DNA from: a virus
IMG/VR virus record: IMGVR_UViG_3300028569_000031
Span: 1 to 64,000 of that record
DNA length: 64,000 nt
Strand: one strand, 5' to 3'
Shown: piece after piece, positions 40,438 through 48,926 of the stretch
Layout of the letters: each line of letters opens with the position of its first letter
Position numbering within the stretch: the stretch's first letter is position 1
Made by a program: the position numbers and the translations under genes
Notes under the pieces: generated by a model
What the model was told of the DNA's origin: nothing
Database searches by the model: none
The model's input: the letters and a program-made list of their open reading frames with translations, nothing else

Positions 40438-40695
40438 ATGACTAACCCCGCTCCAGTAGCAACTATTCTTACAGTTTCTATCCACCGAACAAGTACGAAT
40501 CCTGTCCATGGCCGTGGGGTCCTACAGATTTCTATTGACGACGAAGGCGCAGGAGGTTTTATAAAAATACGTGAATTAGGTGATGATCTAGATAATTGCG
40601 TGCGCCTGGATGCTGATGAACTGGATTTGGTTTTCCAGGAAGCCAAAAAACTTATTGATCAGAAAACACTGCTTCCTTTTAAGGATCTGATTTAG
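40438..40695 (+). CDS. Hypothetical protein (85 aa)
   Basis: Beta-rich start (VATILTVSIHRTSTNPVHGR), then DDEGAGGFIKIRELGDDLDN and a helix. No family recognised. It lies after the operator-like array and is probably co-transcribed with the following gene. Confidence 0.55.
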   Translation: MTNPAPVATILTVSIHRTSTNPVHGRGVLQISIDDEGAGGFIKIRELGDDLDNCVRLDADELDLVFQEAKKLIDQKTLLPFKDLI

Positions 40696-40699
40696 TAAC

Positions 40700-41011
40700 A
40701 TGACACCACAACAAAACGACGTACTCTTAGCTGCTGTTGATCTGATCAACGGTGGAATGGACATGGAAGAAGCATTGGGTTGTTACCGAGTTATTGCTCA
40801 ATACGTTGTGAAAACAATTCCACCTGATTCTGTAGAGAACAAGTACAATCTATTAAAACCGTTACCTGATCTTGAAAGGCAAGAAATAATGTGGCGCGTT
40901 GCTGTTACGTCCGCACTGGAAACAGGAGAGGCTCCATATGAACTTTTTGCTAATCGTCTTCATAGCTATCTTGCTGGTAAAAACCTCATGGAGATAGAGC
41001 AGCTATCTTGA
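40700..41011 (+). CDS. Hypothetical helical protein (103 aa)
   Basis: Helical throughout (VLLAAVDLINGGMDMEEALG, LERQEIMWRVAVTSALETGE). No family recognised. Two-gene unit with the upstream protein; the following 130 bases contain an AT dinucleotide tract and the psbA terminator from the other strand. Confidence 0.5.
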   Translation: MTPQQNDVLLAAVDLINGGMDMEEALGCYRVIAQYVVKTIPPDSVENKYNLLKPLPDLERQEIMWRVAVTSALETGEAPYELFANRLHSYLAGKNLMEIEQLS

Positions 41012-41105
41012 GAATCCTAGATTGTTTGAAACATCTAATCACTATATATATATATGATATAAAAGAGATTGTTTAACAATTTTTATGGACATCTTACCAA
41101 TAAAA

Positions 41106-41127
41106 AAGACCCTCCGAAGAAGGTCTT
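41106..41127 (-). terminator. psbA terminator (rho-independent)
   Basis: On the minus strand AAGACC-TTC-TTCG-GAG-GGTCTT is followed by TTTTTTA. A nine-base-pair stem, counting one G-T pair, with a TTCG tetraloop: a near-ideal terminator. It lies 21 bases past the psbA stop. Confidence 0.9.
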
Positions 41128-41147
41128 AAGAACTGTTAATTTATTTA

Positions 41148-42227
41148 TCAACCAATAGAAGGTGCAGTAAGAGCAACAGAAGTTAACTCAGAAGCAGCAA
41201 GATCTAAAGGAAAGTTATGAGCATTTCTTTCATGCATTACTTCTAAACCAAGTCCAGCACGGTTCAGAATATCCGCCCAAGTTGGTACAACACGGTTCTG
41301 ACTGTCAACAATTGACTGGTTAAAATTAAATCCATTAAGATTAAACGCCATTGTAGAAACACCTAGAGCAGTGAACCAGATGCCAACAACCGGCCAAGCA
41401 GCTAAGAAAAAGTGAAGTGAACGACTGTTGTTGAACGAAGCATACTGGAAAATAAGTCTTCCAAAGTACCCGTGAGCAGCAACAATGTTGTAGGTCTCTT
41501 CTTCTTGGCCAAACTTATAGCCGTAGTTATGCGATTCATTCTCTGTGGTTTCACGAACCAAGCTGGAGGTAACCAATGAACCGTGCATTGCACTAAACAA
41601 GCTGCCACCAAACACACCTGCTACGCCGAGCATGTGGAAGGGGTGCATAAGAATGTTATGCTCAGCTTGGAACACCAACATGTAGTTGAATGTACCAGAG
41701 ATACCCAATGGCATCGCATCAGAAAAAGAACCTTGACCGAAAGGATATACAAGGAATACAGCAGTCGCAGCAGCAACAGGTGCTGAGTAAGCAACGCAGA
41801 TCCAAGGGCGCATTCCTAATCGATAGCTAAGTTCCCATTCGCGTCCCATGTAAGCAAAGATGCCAATGAGGAAGTGGAATACGACGAGTTGGAACGGCCC
41901 GCCGTTGTAGAGCCATTCATCAAGGGAAGCAGCTTCCCAAATTGGATAGAAATGTAATCCGATTGCATTTGAGGAGGGGACAACCGCTCCTGAAATAATG
42001 TTGTTTCCATAAAGTAAAGAGCCAGATACAGGCTCGCGGATCCCATCTATATCGACAGGTGGAGCACCAATAAAAGCTATGGTGAAGCAGACGGTAGCAG
42101 CAAGAAGTGTTGGAATCATTAGGACTCCAAACCAACCAACGTATATCCGATTTTCAGTTGAGGTTACCCAACGGCAAAATTGTTGCCATAGGTTCGTTTG
42201 TTCTTGTAAGGCAATTGAAGCAGTCAC
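41148..42227 (-). CDS. psbA: Photosystem II D1 protein
   Basis: 359 residues, full length. Visible functional residues: Tyr161 (YZ), His190, His198 (P680 ligand), His215 and His272 (non-heme iron and QB), Ser264 (QB), and the manganese ligands Asp170, Glu189, His332, Glu333, Asp342, with cleavage after Ala344. Residue 130 is Glu, as in the high-light (D1:2) type. It starts with GTG at 42227; length agrees with the family. Phage psbA replaces short-lived host D1 so photosynthesis continues during infection. It has its own leader and strong terminator and lies opposite to its rightward neighbours, as a self-contained cassette. Confidence 0.97.
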   Translation of the reverse strand: MTASIALQEQTNLWQQFCRWVTSTENRIYVGWFGVLMIPTLLAATVCFTIAFIGAPPVDIDGIREPVSGSLLYGNNIISGAVVPSSNAIGLHFYPIWEAASLDEWLYNGGPFQLVVFHFLIGIFAYMGREWELSYRLGMRPWICVAYSAPVAAATAVFLVYPFGQGSFSDAMPLGISGTFNYMLVFQAEHNILMHPFHMLGVAGVFGGSLFSAMHGSLVTSSLVRETTENESHNYGYKFGQEEETYNIVAAHGYFGRLIFQYASFNNSRSLHFFLAAWPVVGIWFTALGVSTMAFNLNGFNFNQSIVDSQNRVVPTWADILNRAGLGLEVMHERNAHNFPLDLAASELTSVALTAPSIG

Positions 42228-42275
42228 TTTTAAAAGGGTAGGTATGAGTCCGGGGGACGAACGGGTTGTGTTATT

Positions 42276-42339
42276 CCCACATCACCCTCAGATGCGGGTA
42301 TTAGAGATGATTTACTTCTGATGATCTCGGTTTCAGAAG
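42276..42339 (-). promoter_or_regulatory. Structured psbA leader
   Basis: Two perfect or near-perfect hairpins: CCCACATC...GATGCGGG (42276-42298, one mismatch) and CTTCTGA...TCAGAAG (42315-42339). Further upstream on the minus strand is TATACT (within AAGCTATACTGAA, about 42395), a candidate -10. The leader is about 150 bases, and no ribosome binding site precedes the GTG, so regulation through the leader is plausible. Confidence 0.5.
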
Positions 42340-42498
42340 TGTAAGGAATTGTAAAGTTTTATCTTCATTCCCTGACTTATTCAGTATAGCTTGTTTAAAC
42401 ACAAATTGTGGGGGTGACCGAAGAACTTAAGTGGCTAAGAGTTCCTAAAGTGTACTAAAAAAACAAGTCTATAATTAGTAAAGAAAGGCTCAATTCAG

Positions 42499-43293
42499 TT
42501 GGCTGTTAATCCTAACAATTTTTTAAAAGAATACCTTGATCCAATCAAAGAGTCAGGGGAAGGTACGTTTGCTTATAATCCGAACTTGGAGTACGAAGAT
42601 ACGGCAGGACTGTTCGGAAGCATTTTACAAAAAGCACAACAATTTGTTAATAGCGCGAATAAATTAGGAACCGATGTTTACAGTGGCGCTGGTAGAGCTT
42701 ATGAAAATGTTGATAAGACAGTATTTAAAGGGTCACTTCCCTATGGTTCAGATTATGTTAAACCAAGTAGAAGCATTCCGGCAATTTTCAACGATGTCTT
42801 AGATAAAGGATTAATTCCAGTTCCAACAACAGATAGAAACACCTGGGCAGCAGCCACTGGCGTCAAGGCCTACGCTGGTCCATTGGGTAAACCATTTAGA
42901 GTAATGGATAATCCAGATGCGGCAAAGTATAGGTATGAAACCCTTGGCTACGCTCAACCATCAAACAATGATATTAATTATGGATTAAGTACCACCGGAA
43001 AATATAGACAAGGGTATGAAAAATTAAGGGATGAGCCTGCAAATATGGCAATTGGCCAATATTCAGCAACCCCAGATCGTTTTGGTTTTGTCAATGTAAC
43101 AGATAATTACAATACAAACAACCCTCTTAGCTGGTATTTTAATAAAGTTGTTGAAGGTTCTCCAAGTGAGAAAGGTTTTTACGCAGTTGCCGGGGCGGGT
43201 AAGGCCTTGGAAAACATTGGGTGGTTAAATCAACGACCACTGGGTTCAAGTGTCCCCATGGGATTTGTGAATCCCACAAACCGAGACAACTGA
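42499..43293 (+). CDS. Hypothetical virion-like protein (264 aa)
   Basis: TTG start at 42499, preceded by AAGAAAGG and by TATAAT at 42470. Polar protein with aromatic and asparagine-rich sequence (MAVNPNNFLKEYLDPIKESG start), helix KAQQFVNSANKLGTDVYSGA, and no membrane part. The phrase 'QQFVNSA' also occurs at the start of the virion-region protein at 12826-13950, which hints at a virion link. Function unknown. Confidence 0.55.
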   Translation: MAVNPNNFLKEYLDPIKESGEGTFAYNPNLEYEDTAGLFGSILQKAQQFVNSANKLGTDVYSGAGRAYENVDKTVFKGSLPYGSDYVKPSRSIPAIFNDVLDKGLIPVPTTDRNTWAAATGVKAYAGPLGKPFRVMDNPDAAKYRYETLGYAQPSNNDINYGLSTTGKYRQGYEKLRDEPANMAIGQYSATPDRFGFVNVTDNYNTNNPLSWYFNKVVEGSPSEKGFYAVAGAGKALENIGWLNQRPLGSSVPMGFVNPTNRDN

Positions 43294-43482
43294 AATCACA
43301 ACTCCAAGTAAAATCCACGTTCCGTCCGCAAAAACATTGATTCTATGTCGTAACTCCGCATGGTTATTCTGTGTTTCATATGCTTTATTTAACTGATACA
43401 TATCAGTAAGCCCCCAGTAAGATGACACGGTGGCTGCACCAAGACCAAATATAAAGGAACAAGAAAGAAAAAAGTTTTTCAT
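43246..43482 (-). CDS. Small two-helix membrane protein (78 aa)
   Basis: Hydrophobic segments at 3-22 (NFFLSCSFIFGLGAATVSSY) and 56-70 (WILLGVVISVVSVCG). The 3' end overlaps the end of the rightward gene by 48 bases in a convergent arrangement. AAGG precedes the ATG. Could be a holin, but no signature. Confidence 0.5.
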   Translation of the reverse strand: MKNFFLSCSFIFGLGAATVSSYWGLTDMYQLNKAYETQNNHAELRHRINVFADGTWILLGVVISVVSVCGIHKSHGDT

Positions 43483-43620
43483 ATGCCTTGTGAAAATTTG
43501 AGAAGGTTTGTGGATAGGATTGAGATTAGATCTAAGCAGTTTAACGTCATGTTTAGGACGATTATTTAAAATAAAAACAAAACACTTGTTACAATTGATT
43601 TAACAGTTGCTTGCGTGGTC

Positions 43621-43872
43621 ATGCCTAACTGGCTCTGGCGTTCAATACTTGCTACAGCGGCTTCAATCATGTTGCTTACTGTCGCTCAGTGGGGGGCCTG
43701 TAGATTTTATGTTTTTCCAACAGCATGGCCTTGGTACGCTAAGTATGTAGGCACTCCTGAAGGTAAAGCTATCGAAGCTCAACCAACCTGTGCAGACAGT
43801 GATAGCAGAGCCATAACATCTATGATGGCTGTGTTAACAACATTAATAAGCCTTAGTCGTAAGGCTGATTAA
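43621..43872 (+). CDS. Putative holin-like membrane protein (83 aa)
   Basis: Start at the ATG at 43621; a GTG two codons earlier is possible. First helix LWRSILATAASIMLLTVAQW, a soluble middle with PFPTAWPWYAK-type aromatic sequence, and a second helix-like end (ITSMMAVLTTLISLSRKAD). The 'SRAI.S.MAVLTTLISLSRK' ending resembles holin-like small cyanophage proteins, but I am not certain. The endolysin is 1.8 kb downstream. Confidence 0.45.
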   Translation: MPNWLWRSILATAASIMLLTVAQWGACRFYVFPTAWPWYAKYVGTPEGKAIEAQPTCADSDSRAITSMMAVLTTLISLSRKAD

Positions 43873-43892
43873 CTCAATTTAATAAGCATGCA

Positions 43893-44075
43893 ATGAAAGT
43901 TAAAACCCGTGTAGTTCTTGAAGATGCTATAGATAGGGGTATTCGAGATGGTTATCGTCGTGCCCATAAACACGTTGAAAATCCAGAAGAAGACTCAATT
44001 CACCTGGCAATAGAAGACGCTATCTGGCATGAACTTGATAAAGTTTTTTGTTTTGATGATGAATACACTACTTAA
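43893..44075 (+). CDS. Conserved cyanophage hypothetical protein (60 aa)
   Basis: MKVKTRVVLEDAIDRGIRDG then YRRAHKHVENPEEDS and a C-terminal helix ending in acidic residues. I recognise 'DGYRRAHKHVENP' as a motif of small proteins in cyanophages. Function unknown. Ends 5 bases before the convergent integrase stop. Confidence 0.65.
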   Translation: MKVKTRVVLEDAIDRGIRDGYRRAHKHVENPEEDSIHLAIEDAIWHELDKVFCFDDEYTT

Positions 44076-44080
44076 TGGTT

Positions 44081-44932
44081 TTATAAAACAGGCATTTCAT
44101 ACTCCTGAGTAACGTTTACATAATGCTTCCAAATAACTTCTGAACTGTTACCTGCCCAGTTTGCAACTTGTGCTACCGGAATCTGAGCTTCAATCCACCG
44201 GCTAATTGCCGTATGCCGCAAGTCATACGGTCTATACCTATTTTGAATAAGTTTTTCTTCATGCAACTCTTTCATTCGATCATAAAAATAACTTTGAAAC
44301 GCATACCTATTCCAAGGGAAAATATATTCACTAGTTTTTGATACGGCTTCCATGATTTCTTGGCACCTATTATTTAAAGGAACCCACCGTTTCCTATTTG
44401 TTTTTGTTGAATTTTTATACCCATGAGTAAGAGTATAGTTACTATGTACAAGGATTTTATTTTCTTTTATATCTTCCCATTTAAGTGCACGCACTTCGCC
44501 AGTACGCATTGCGGTTTGCAACATAAACTCAGAATAGAATGCCCAGTTAGCCCCGTTACGGGCTTGTTTTGATCCAAGTGCTTTCAGAACTAACTCTGTT
44601 TCTTGCCGTGGAATTACAATAATATCTACATCTTCCTGCGGTGGTTTTGGCATTTTAAAACTAACAATTGGGTTCTTATCAATTAACCTAATATCTTCAC
44701 TAGATGCCCAACGATATAACGATTTTATGTACATTGTTACACGCCGACTAGATTTAACAGGTTTTTGACTTAATATCCATGTTAATATTTTTCTTCCTTC
44801 ATTCAAATCTGTAATTGGACATTTGTTTAACCAGTTACCCACCTGCCTGTAGTCTGCAACCAGACTGGTCGGACATAGTGCAATGGCTCTTTCAGTTTTG
44901 AATTGCTCCCAGGCTTCAAGTAGTGTTGTCAT
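44081..44932 (-). CDS. int: Tyrosine integrase
   Basis: 283 residues. N-terminal SAM-like arm-binding/core-binding part (LVADYRQVGNWLNKCPITDL), then the catalytic domain: Arg143 in TAMRTGEVRALKW, Lys in STKTNRKRWVPL, Arg239-His240 in YDLRHTAIS, Trp/His region VAQVANWAGNSSEVIWKHY with Tyr271 as likely nucleophile. All main residues are there, so it may be active. It would insert phage DNA at a host att site. No repressor or att site found near it. It is divergent from the gene at 45050. Confidence 0.9.
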   Translation of the reverse strand: MTTLLEAWEQFKTERAIALCPTSLVADYRQVGNWLNKCPITDLNEGRKILTWILSQKPVKSSRRVTMYIKSLYRWASSEDIRLIDKNPIVSFKMPKPPQEDVDIIVIPRQETELVLKALGSKQARNGANWAFYSEFMLQTAMRTGEVRALKWEDIKENKILVHSNYTLTHGYKNSTKTNRKRWVPLNNRCQEIMEAVSKTSEYIFPWNRYAFQSYFYDRMKELHEEKLIQNRYRPYDLRHTAISRWIEAQIPVAQVANWAGNSSEVIWKHYVNVTQEYEMPVL

Positions 44933-45049
44933 TGGTGGGAATTTTGTTGGCCTAGCTTAGCATAAAATCGGTTAATGTGCCAGGATGGCTTCGGTTTCCT
45001 ACACCACAGGGGCTAAGAAGGCTTACAATGATTAAAAACCTGAAGCATA

Positions 45050-45616
45050 ATGTTTCTTTTAAACGGTAAGCCTATATCTCCAGATTCTCCGTTTGTGACG
45101 CCGGATGGGACCCAGTACCCTTCAAACTGGATCCGATTTGCTTCCCCTGAAGACCGAAAAGCAATTGGAATTACTGAAGTTCCTGATCCCCCTTACTATG
45201 ATCAACGGTTTTATTGGGCACCAGGAATACCTAAAGACCACGACCAGTTGGTTACTCAGTGGGTGGATCAAACCAGGCAGACTGCTAATACTTTAATTAG
45301 CCCTACGGATTGGATGATTGTGCGTTCTGTTGATAACGGGAAAGAAACAGATCCAGTCATTAAAACCTGGAGAGAAAACATACGTACTACATCAGGTCTT
45401 AAGGTTTCAAAAATTAAAGCTACAAAAACAACAAATGATTTAGCTAATTTTGTTACTTCACCTGAGTATTCTTCCTGGCCTGTGCAGGGTGCTAGTGACA
45501 ACTTAGTTACGTCAGATACAGTGATTGATTCTGGTACAACGGATTACGTTACCAATTCTGGTGGTATAGATTATCTTTCATTTAATTCAGGCACAACGAC
45601 TTCTGGTATAGTTTAG
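45050..45616 (+). CDS. Tail-fibre assembly chaperone-like protein
   Basis: 188 residues. N-terminus MFLLNGKPISPDSPFVTPDG and 'QYPSNWIRFASPEDRKAIGI' and 'DQRFYWAPG' match a group of cyanophage proteins with the DUF4376-like structure: pattern 'LLNGKPL..D.PF...G.QYP.NWLR..', then 'L...W....R.TA..LL..TDWM..R..' (here ADTLISPTDWMIVR-type). Family members assist fibre assembly. Far from the fibre genes here, unlike in other phages. Confidence 0.65.
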   Translation: MFLLNGKPISPDSPFVTPDGTQYPSNWIRFASPEDRKAIGITEVPDPPYYDQRFYWAPGIPKDHDQLVTQWVDQTRQTANTLISPTDWMIVRSVDNGKETDPVIKTWRENIRTTSGLKVSKIKATKTTNDLANFVTSPEYSSWPVQGASDNLVTSDTVIDSGTTDYVTNSGGIDYLSFNSGTTTSGIV

Positions 45617-45636
45617 TATTAACACTTGCCACCATT

Positions 45637-46887
45637 GTGAAAACATCTGTACAAGGATTAAAATTAATAAAAGGATTTGAAGGCCTCAGGCTTACTGCTT
45701 ATTACGACGTGGTTGGCGTGTTGACAATAGGATATGGTCACACAGGAGATGACGTATACGTTGGCCAAACTATTACAGAACAACAGGCTGAACAATTACT
45801 TCAAAAAGATTTAGACTTTTTTGAACAATCAGTAAGTAAATTAATTTCAATAAATTTAAATCAGAATCAATTCGATGCACTTGTAAGTTTTACTTATAAT
45901 GTTGGAGCTGGTGCGTTAGGTGAATCTACTCTACGCAAACGTTTGAATAGCGGAGAGAACACCAATATTGCAGCAACACAGGAATTAGTAAAGTGGACAA
46001 AAGGCGGTGATGGTCAGAGTATAGCTGGTTTAATAAGACGCCGAACAGAAGAAATTAAGTTATTCTGTGCTGTTAATAACCAGAAAGAAGAAATAACCAC
46101 CATTAGTGTTACCTCTCTTCAGCAAACTTGGTTTAAGAAAGAGCCTAAGCATGCAGACAAACTTGCTAATGACAGTAAAGCAAAGGTTTATCAGGGACGG
46201 ACTTACCCAGGTAATCAAGTTTTAGAAAAAAAAGATAAACATACTTTGCTTGAAATGGGAAACAAAATGGGCAGATGGTGGATTTATGATGATCATTGGA
46301 GTGGACTAACACCGAAGATACATCCTTATGCACAGGATGGAGATTTACGTTATCTACGTAACTTTCCTTTCTTTGATCAAAAAGATAACGGCCCCGAGGG
46401 CTGGCGCCAATGTCAGACAAGCTCAATTGCAATGTGTTTAAAATACACTAACGTAAAAGAAATAAAAGATGATACAGATTATTTAAAAGTTGTTGAACGC
46501 TTTGGTGATACGACCACTAGGGATGCTCATTATAAAGCGTTAGAATCTCTTAACGTATCTGCAAAATTTTATACAAACTTAGAAGAACAAGATATTAAAG
46601 ATCAGATTGATAAAGGTAAGCCCGTGGCTGTTGGTATACTTCATCACGGCATGATAGACGCCCCACGTGGAGGTGGACATTTCATAACCATCTCTGGATA
46701 TAGTAGCAGTTACTGGCTGGTTCAGGACCCTTATGGGGACCTAGACTTAGTTAATGGAGTATGGGAGAACCAGTCACCTGGTGCAGGTAAAAACAGGCAC
46801 TATAGTTTTAAAAACTTAAATCCACGTTTGTTTTACGGCGGCTGTGCTAATGGCTGGGGTTGGATCATTAAGGGAAGTAAGGGGTAA
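45637..46887 (+). CDS. Two-domain endolysin: GH24 lysozyme plus C39-like peptidase
   Basis: 416 residues, GTG start. Residues 1-145 are a T4-type lysozyme with the triad Glu15, Asp24 and Thr30 in GFEGLRLTAYYDVVGVLTIG, followed by the expected NQFDALVSFTYNVG. Residues 155-225 are a linker domain with an SH3-like look (AKVYQGRTYPGNQVLEKKDK). Residues 237-416 form a papain/C39-like fold: Cys259 (QCQTSSIAM), His348 (GGGHFITISGY) and Asp364 (VQDPYGD). It would cut both sugar chains and peptides (or process proteins). No signal peptide; needs a holin. Unusual combination for a phage lysin of this group. Confidence 0.85.
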   Translation: MKTSVQGLKLIKGFEGLRLTAYYDVVGVLTIGYGHTGDDVYVGQTITEQQAEQLLQKDLDFFEQSVSKLISINLNQNQFDALVSFTYNVGAGALGESTLRKRLNSGENTNIAATQELVKWTKGGDGQSIAGLIRRRTEEIKLFCAVNNQKEEITTISVTSLQQTWFKKEPKHADKLANDSKAKVYQGRTYPGNQVLEKKDKHTLLEMGNKMGRWWIYDDHWSGLTPKIHPYAQDGDLRYLRNFPFFDQKDNGPEGWRQCQTSSIAMCLKYTNVKEIKDDTDYLKVVERFGDTTTRDAHYKALESLNVSAKFYTNLEEQDIKDQIDKGKPVAVGILHHGMIDAPRGGGHFITISGYSSSYWLVQDPYGDLDLVNGVWENQSPGAGKNRHYSFKNLNPRLFYGGCANGWGWIIKGSKG

Positions 46888-46938
46888 CCTTGCGTTTAAA
46901 TAAAAATCTGTTAATATTTAAAGAGTTATCTTAGGCTG

Positions 46939-47157
46939 ATGATTGAAAACGTATTAGAACTGGAAAAAGGATTGCAAGAGCAACTAAAGTCTTTAACATC
47001 AGAAATTAGGACAGCAGAGGCCAATTTAATTTCTAGCAAAGAAGGCTATCTAAAAGTCCAGGGAGCTTTAGAAGTTCTTAATATTTTAAAGCAACAGTTA
47101 GAAGAAAAGGCCAATAAACAAATCTTGGAAGCGTGTCAAATCATGAGTCCAGATTAG
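46939..47157 (+). CDS. Small coiled-coil protein (72 aa)
   Basis: Continuous helix (VLELEKGLQEQLKSLTSEIR and EVLNILKQQLEEKANK). No family recognised. It lies right after the endolysin; a spanin would need a membrane or lipid anchor, which it lacks. Confidence 0.55.
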   Translation: MIENVLELEKGLQEQLKSLTSEIRTAEANLISSKEGYLKVQGALEVLNILKQQLEEKANKQILEACQIMSPD

Positions 47158-47253
47158 CTGCACGTGTGTGGTTTACATTGAACCATGTATTTTATTGTTA
47201 GTAAGTATACAGATGTATGCGCCATATCTTTTATTTAGAAGCATGAGCTCACC

Positions 47254-47664
47254 GTGTTTCACACTGAGAATGAACTCTTAGCTGAACTAATTGTTCTCAC
47301 TCCAAAACTTGCTCGAAAAAAATTCCGTCAAAGTATTTTTGAGGCGTGGAAGTGGAACTGCGCTTATTGTGAAAAACAACTTTGTCATAATACCGCTACA
47401 ATTGATCACATTGTTCCAAAACATAAAGGTGGTCACAACACAAGAAATAATCTCGCTTGTTGTTGCGGTTTTTGTAACTCATCTAAAGGATCTCAAAAAC
47501 TTGACTTATGGTATACAGACGGTAACCCTAAATACACTAAAGAAAGGGCTGATAAGATTAAAGAATGGACAGAGCAGAAACCAAAGTCCTTAAACCTAGC
47601 CGCTGCTCATCAGGCTATTCCGTATATTTGTGAGGATGCATATGTTGGATGGATCGCAACCTGA
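47254..47664 (+). CDS. HNH endonuclease
   Basis: 136 residues, GTG start. The HNH site is complete: CAYCEKQL, then ATIDHIVPKHKGGHNTRNNL, and CGFCNSSKGS, i.e. two CxxC zinc pairs around the DH..P....G.....N.. core. The N-terminal part is a helix (LARKKFRQSIFEAWKW). Likely a free-standing homing or packaging-associated nuclease. It stands among small virion-type genes, as mobile HNH genes often do. Confidence 0.9.
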   Translation: MFHTENELLAELIVLTPKLARKKFRQSIFEAWKWNCAYCEKQLCHNTATIDHIVPKHKGGHNTRNNLACCCGFCNSSKGSQKLDLWYTDGNPKYTKERADKIKEWTEQKPKSLNLAAAHQAIPYICEDAYVGWIAT

Positions 47665-47812
47665 TAGACAACAAACAGCAATGGTGCCATCTGAGTTTCT
47701 TGCTGGCTATGTTCAAAAATTAAATTCTTACAGAAGGCCAGACCCTTTTGAAATTGCAGATAACGGCGCTGTGCCTCAGGATGTAGCAACTAATTTAGCC
47801 GGTCGAATGTAG
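47642..47812 (+). CDS. Small conserved hypothetical protein (56 aa)
   Basis: Start at the ATG at 47642 (MLDGSQPDRQQTAMVPSEFL) within the end of the HNH gene; GTG at 47630 is an alternative. Core FLAGYVQKLNSYRRPDPFEI and end QDVATNLAGRM look conserved and soluble. No function known. Confidence 0.55.
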   Translation: MLDGSQPDRQQTAMVPSEFLAGYVQKLNSYRRPDPFEIADNGAVPQDVATNLAGRM

Positions 47813-47814
47813 GT

Positions 47815-48087
47815 ATGGCAGACCACGCTAAAGCTAAGCGTTTATCGAAAGAGCACATGAAGTGTAATAAACCACAACGTGCTCCAGCTGGCGATACCCA
47901 TAAATGGGTTGTTAAGTCTTGTCACGACGGGAAAGAGGCTATAGTGCGTTACGGGCGAAGGGGTTACGAAGACTACACCCAGCATGGAGATAAAGAACGC
48001 AGGAAAAATTTTAGGGCTAGAATGGGATGTGATAAACCCACGGATAAAAATACGCCTAAATACTGGGCGTGCTCACACCTTTGGTAA
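47815..48087 (+). CDS. DUF5754-like basic small protein
   Basis: 90 residues. Motif VRYGRRGYEDYTQHGDKERR, then KNFRARMGCDKPTDKNTPKY and WACSHLW. This resembles the family 'GA.GY.D(F/Y)T.H.D..R...Y..RH.......' of phages and large viruses (DUF5754), here with three added cysteines around it that could bind zinc. Basic, probably nucleic-acid-associated. Gene spacing of two bases from upstream. Confidence 0.65.
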   Translation: MADHAKAKRLSKEHMKCNKPQRAPAGDTHKWVVKSCHDGKEAIVRYGRRGYEDYTQHGDKERRKNFRARMGCDKPTDKNTPKYWACSHLW

Positions 48088-48092
48088 TTTAA

Positions 48093-48563
48093 ATGGTAAA
48101 AGACCTAACCGATAAAAAAACTTCTTGCTACTGCCTTCTAGTGCAGTGCTTAAGGGATTCCGTAAATGTTTACCACCAAACTCAACTTGTCCATTGGGGA
48201 CTAATGGGAGGTAAATTTTATGAAATCCATCTGTTGACAGAAAAAATATACCGTGAAATGGAGGAAGGCATAGATACAATTGCTGAACATATCCGTTCTT
48301 TAGGTATTGCCACACCTAAGACCGTAATGGATTTAACATATTCAAATATGCCTGAGTTACCGTTTGAAGATTGTTTTAGCCAGGACAAAATTATTCTCCA
48401 AATAGCCGCAAACCACGACACACTTGCTTGCAATTTCAATGATTTGATTACTGAATCAAACCTCATTGGAGATCAGTTGACCTTAGATCTTGGAGTTGAA
48501 CGGGCTAGGGTGCATAAAAAAAATCAATGGCTGCTAAAATCCAATTTAGATTACAAAAAATAA
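48093..48563 (+). CDS. Dps-like ferritin-family protein
   Basis: 156 residues. Two Dps blocks are visible: VNVYHQTQLVHWGLMGGKFY, EIHLLTEKIYREMEEGIDTI and AEHIRSLG (compare 'HN.HW.V.G..F..LH...D.LY.E....D.IAERIR.LG'), and the C-terminal LIGDQLTLDLGVERARVHKK with NQWLLKS. The ferroxidase aspartate of the first block is replaced by glutamate (TEK), so iron oxidation may be altered. Dps proteins bind DNA and detoxify peroxide and iron. In a photosynthetic host it could protect phage DNA. Confidence 0.75.
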   Translation: MVKDLTDKKTSCYCLLVQCLRDSVNVYHQTQLVHWGLMGGKFYEIHLLTEKIYREMEEGIDTIAEHIRSLGIATPKTVMDLTYSNMPELPFEDCFSQDKIILQIAANHDTLACNFNDLITESNLIGDQLTLDLGVERARVHKKNQWLLKSNLDYKK

Positions 48564-48566
48564 ATC

Positions 48567-48923
48567 ATGAGCTTTGATCCTAGTTTTATTGATAGCGTAT
48601 TTTTTAACTCAGGAGCACTTTCGGCAGCAGGTGCAACAGCAACCTTTCAAGTTGCAGAGCAGAATATATCATCTTTAACTGACTTTTTAATTCAAGTCAC
48701 TGCCGCATCAATCCCCGCTGGTGGTAATGTTGTTTTTAAAATAGAAGGCAGTTTAGATGGAACAAATTACTTTAATTTAAATACGGCAGGCAATACTACT
48801 GTTGCCAGTAATGGCACAACTTTTGTAACTTACTCTAATATGCCATTAAAGTATATCCGTTGTAATTTAGTTTCATTTTCATCAGGCTCGCCAACCGCTT
48901 CTTTTGTTATTGGCGCTAAATAA
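48567..48923 (+). CDS. Virion-type beta protein (118 aa)
   Basis: Beta-sandwich type with FKIEGSLDGTNYFNLN and MPLKYIRCNLVSFSSGS. Pattern 'EGSxDGxNF' and 'PxKxIRxN' shared with the next protein, so the two are paralogues. Similar small beta proteins are found in cyanophage virions. Gap of 3 bases from each neighbour. Confidence 0.6.
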   Translation: MSFDPSFIDSVFFNSGALSAAGATATFQVAEQNISSLTDFLIQVTAASIPAGGNVVFKIEGSLDGTNYFNLNTAGNTTVASNGTTFVTYSNMPLKYIRCNLVSFSSGSPTASFVIGAK

Positions 48924-48926
48924 GTC

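Noticed and set aside
41045-41060. TATATATATATAT tract
   Set aside because: Short simple repeat between genes; no further structure or evidence of function.
44933-45049. Possible tRNA or attP near the integrase
   Set aside because: GC-richer and with short repeats, but no cloverleaf or T-loop (GGTTCGANTCC) could be assembled.
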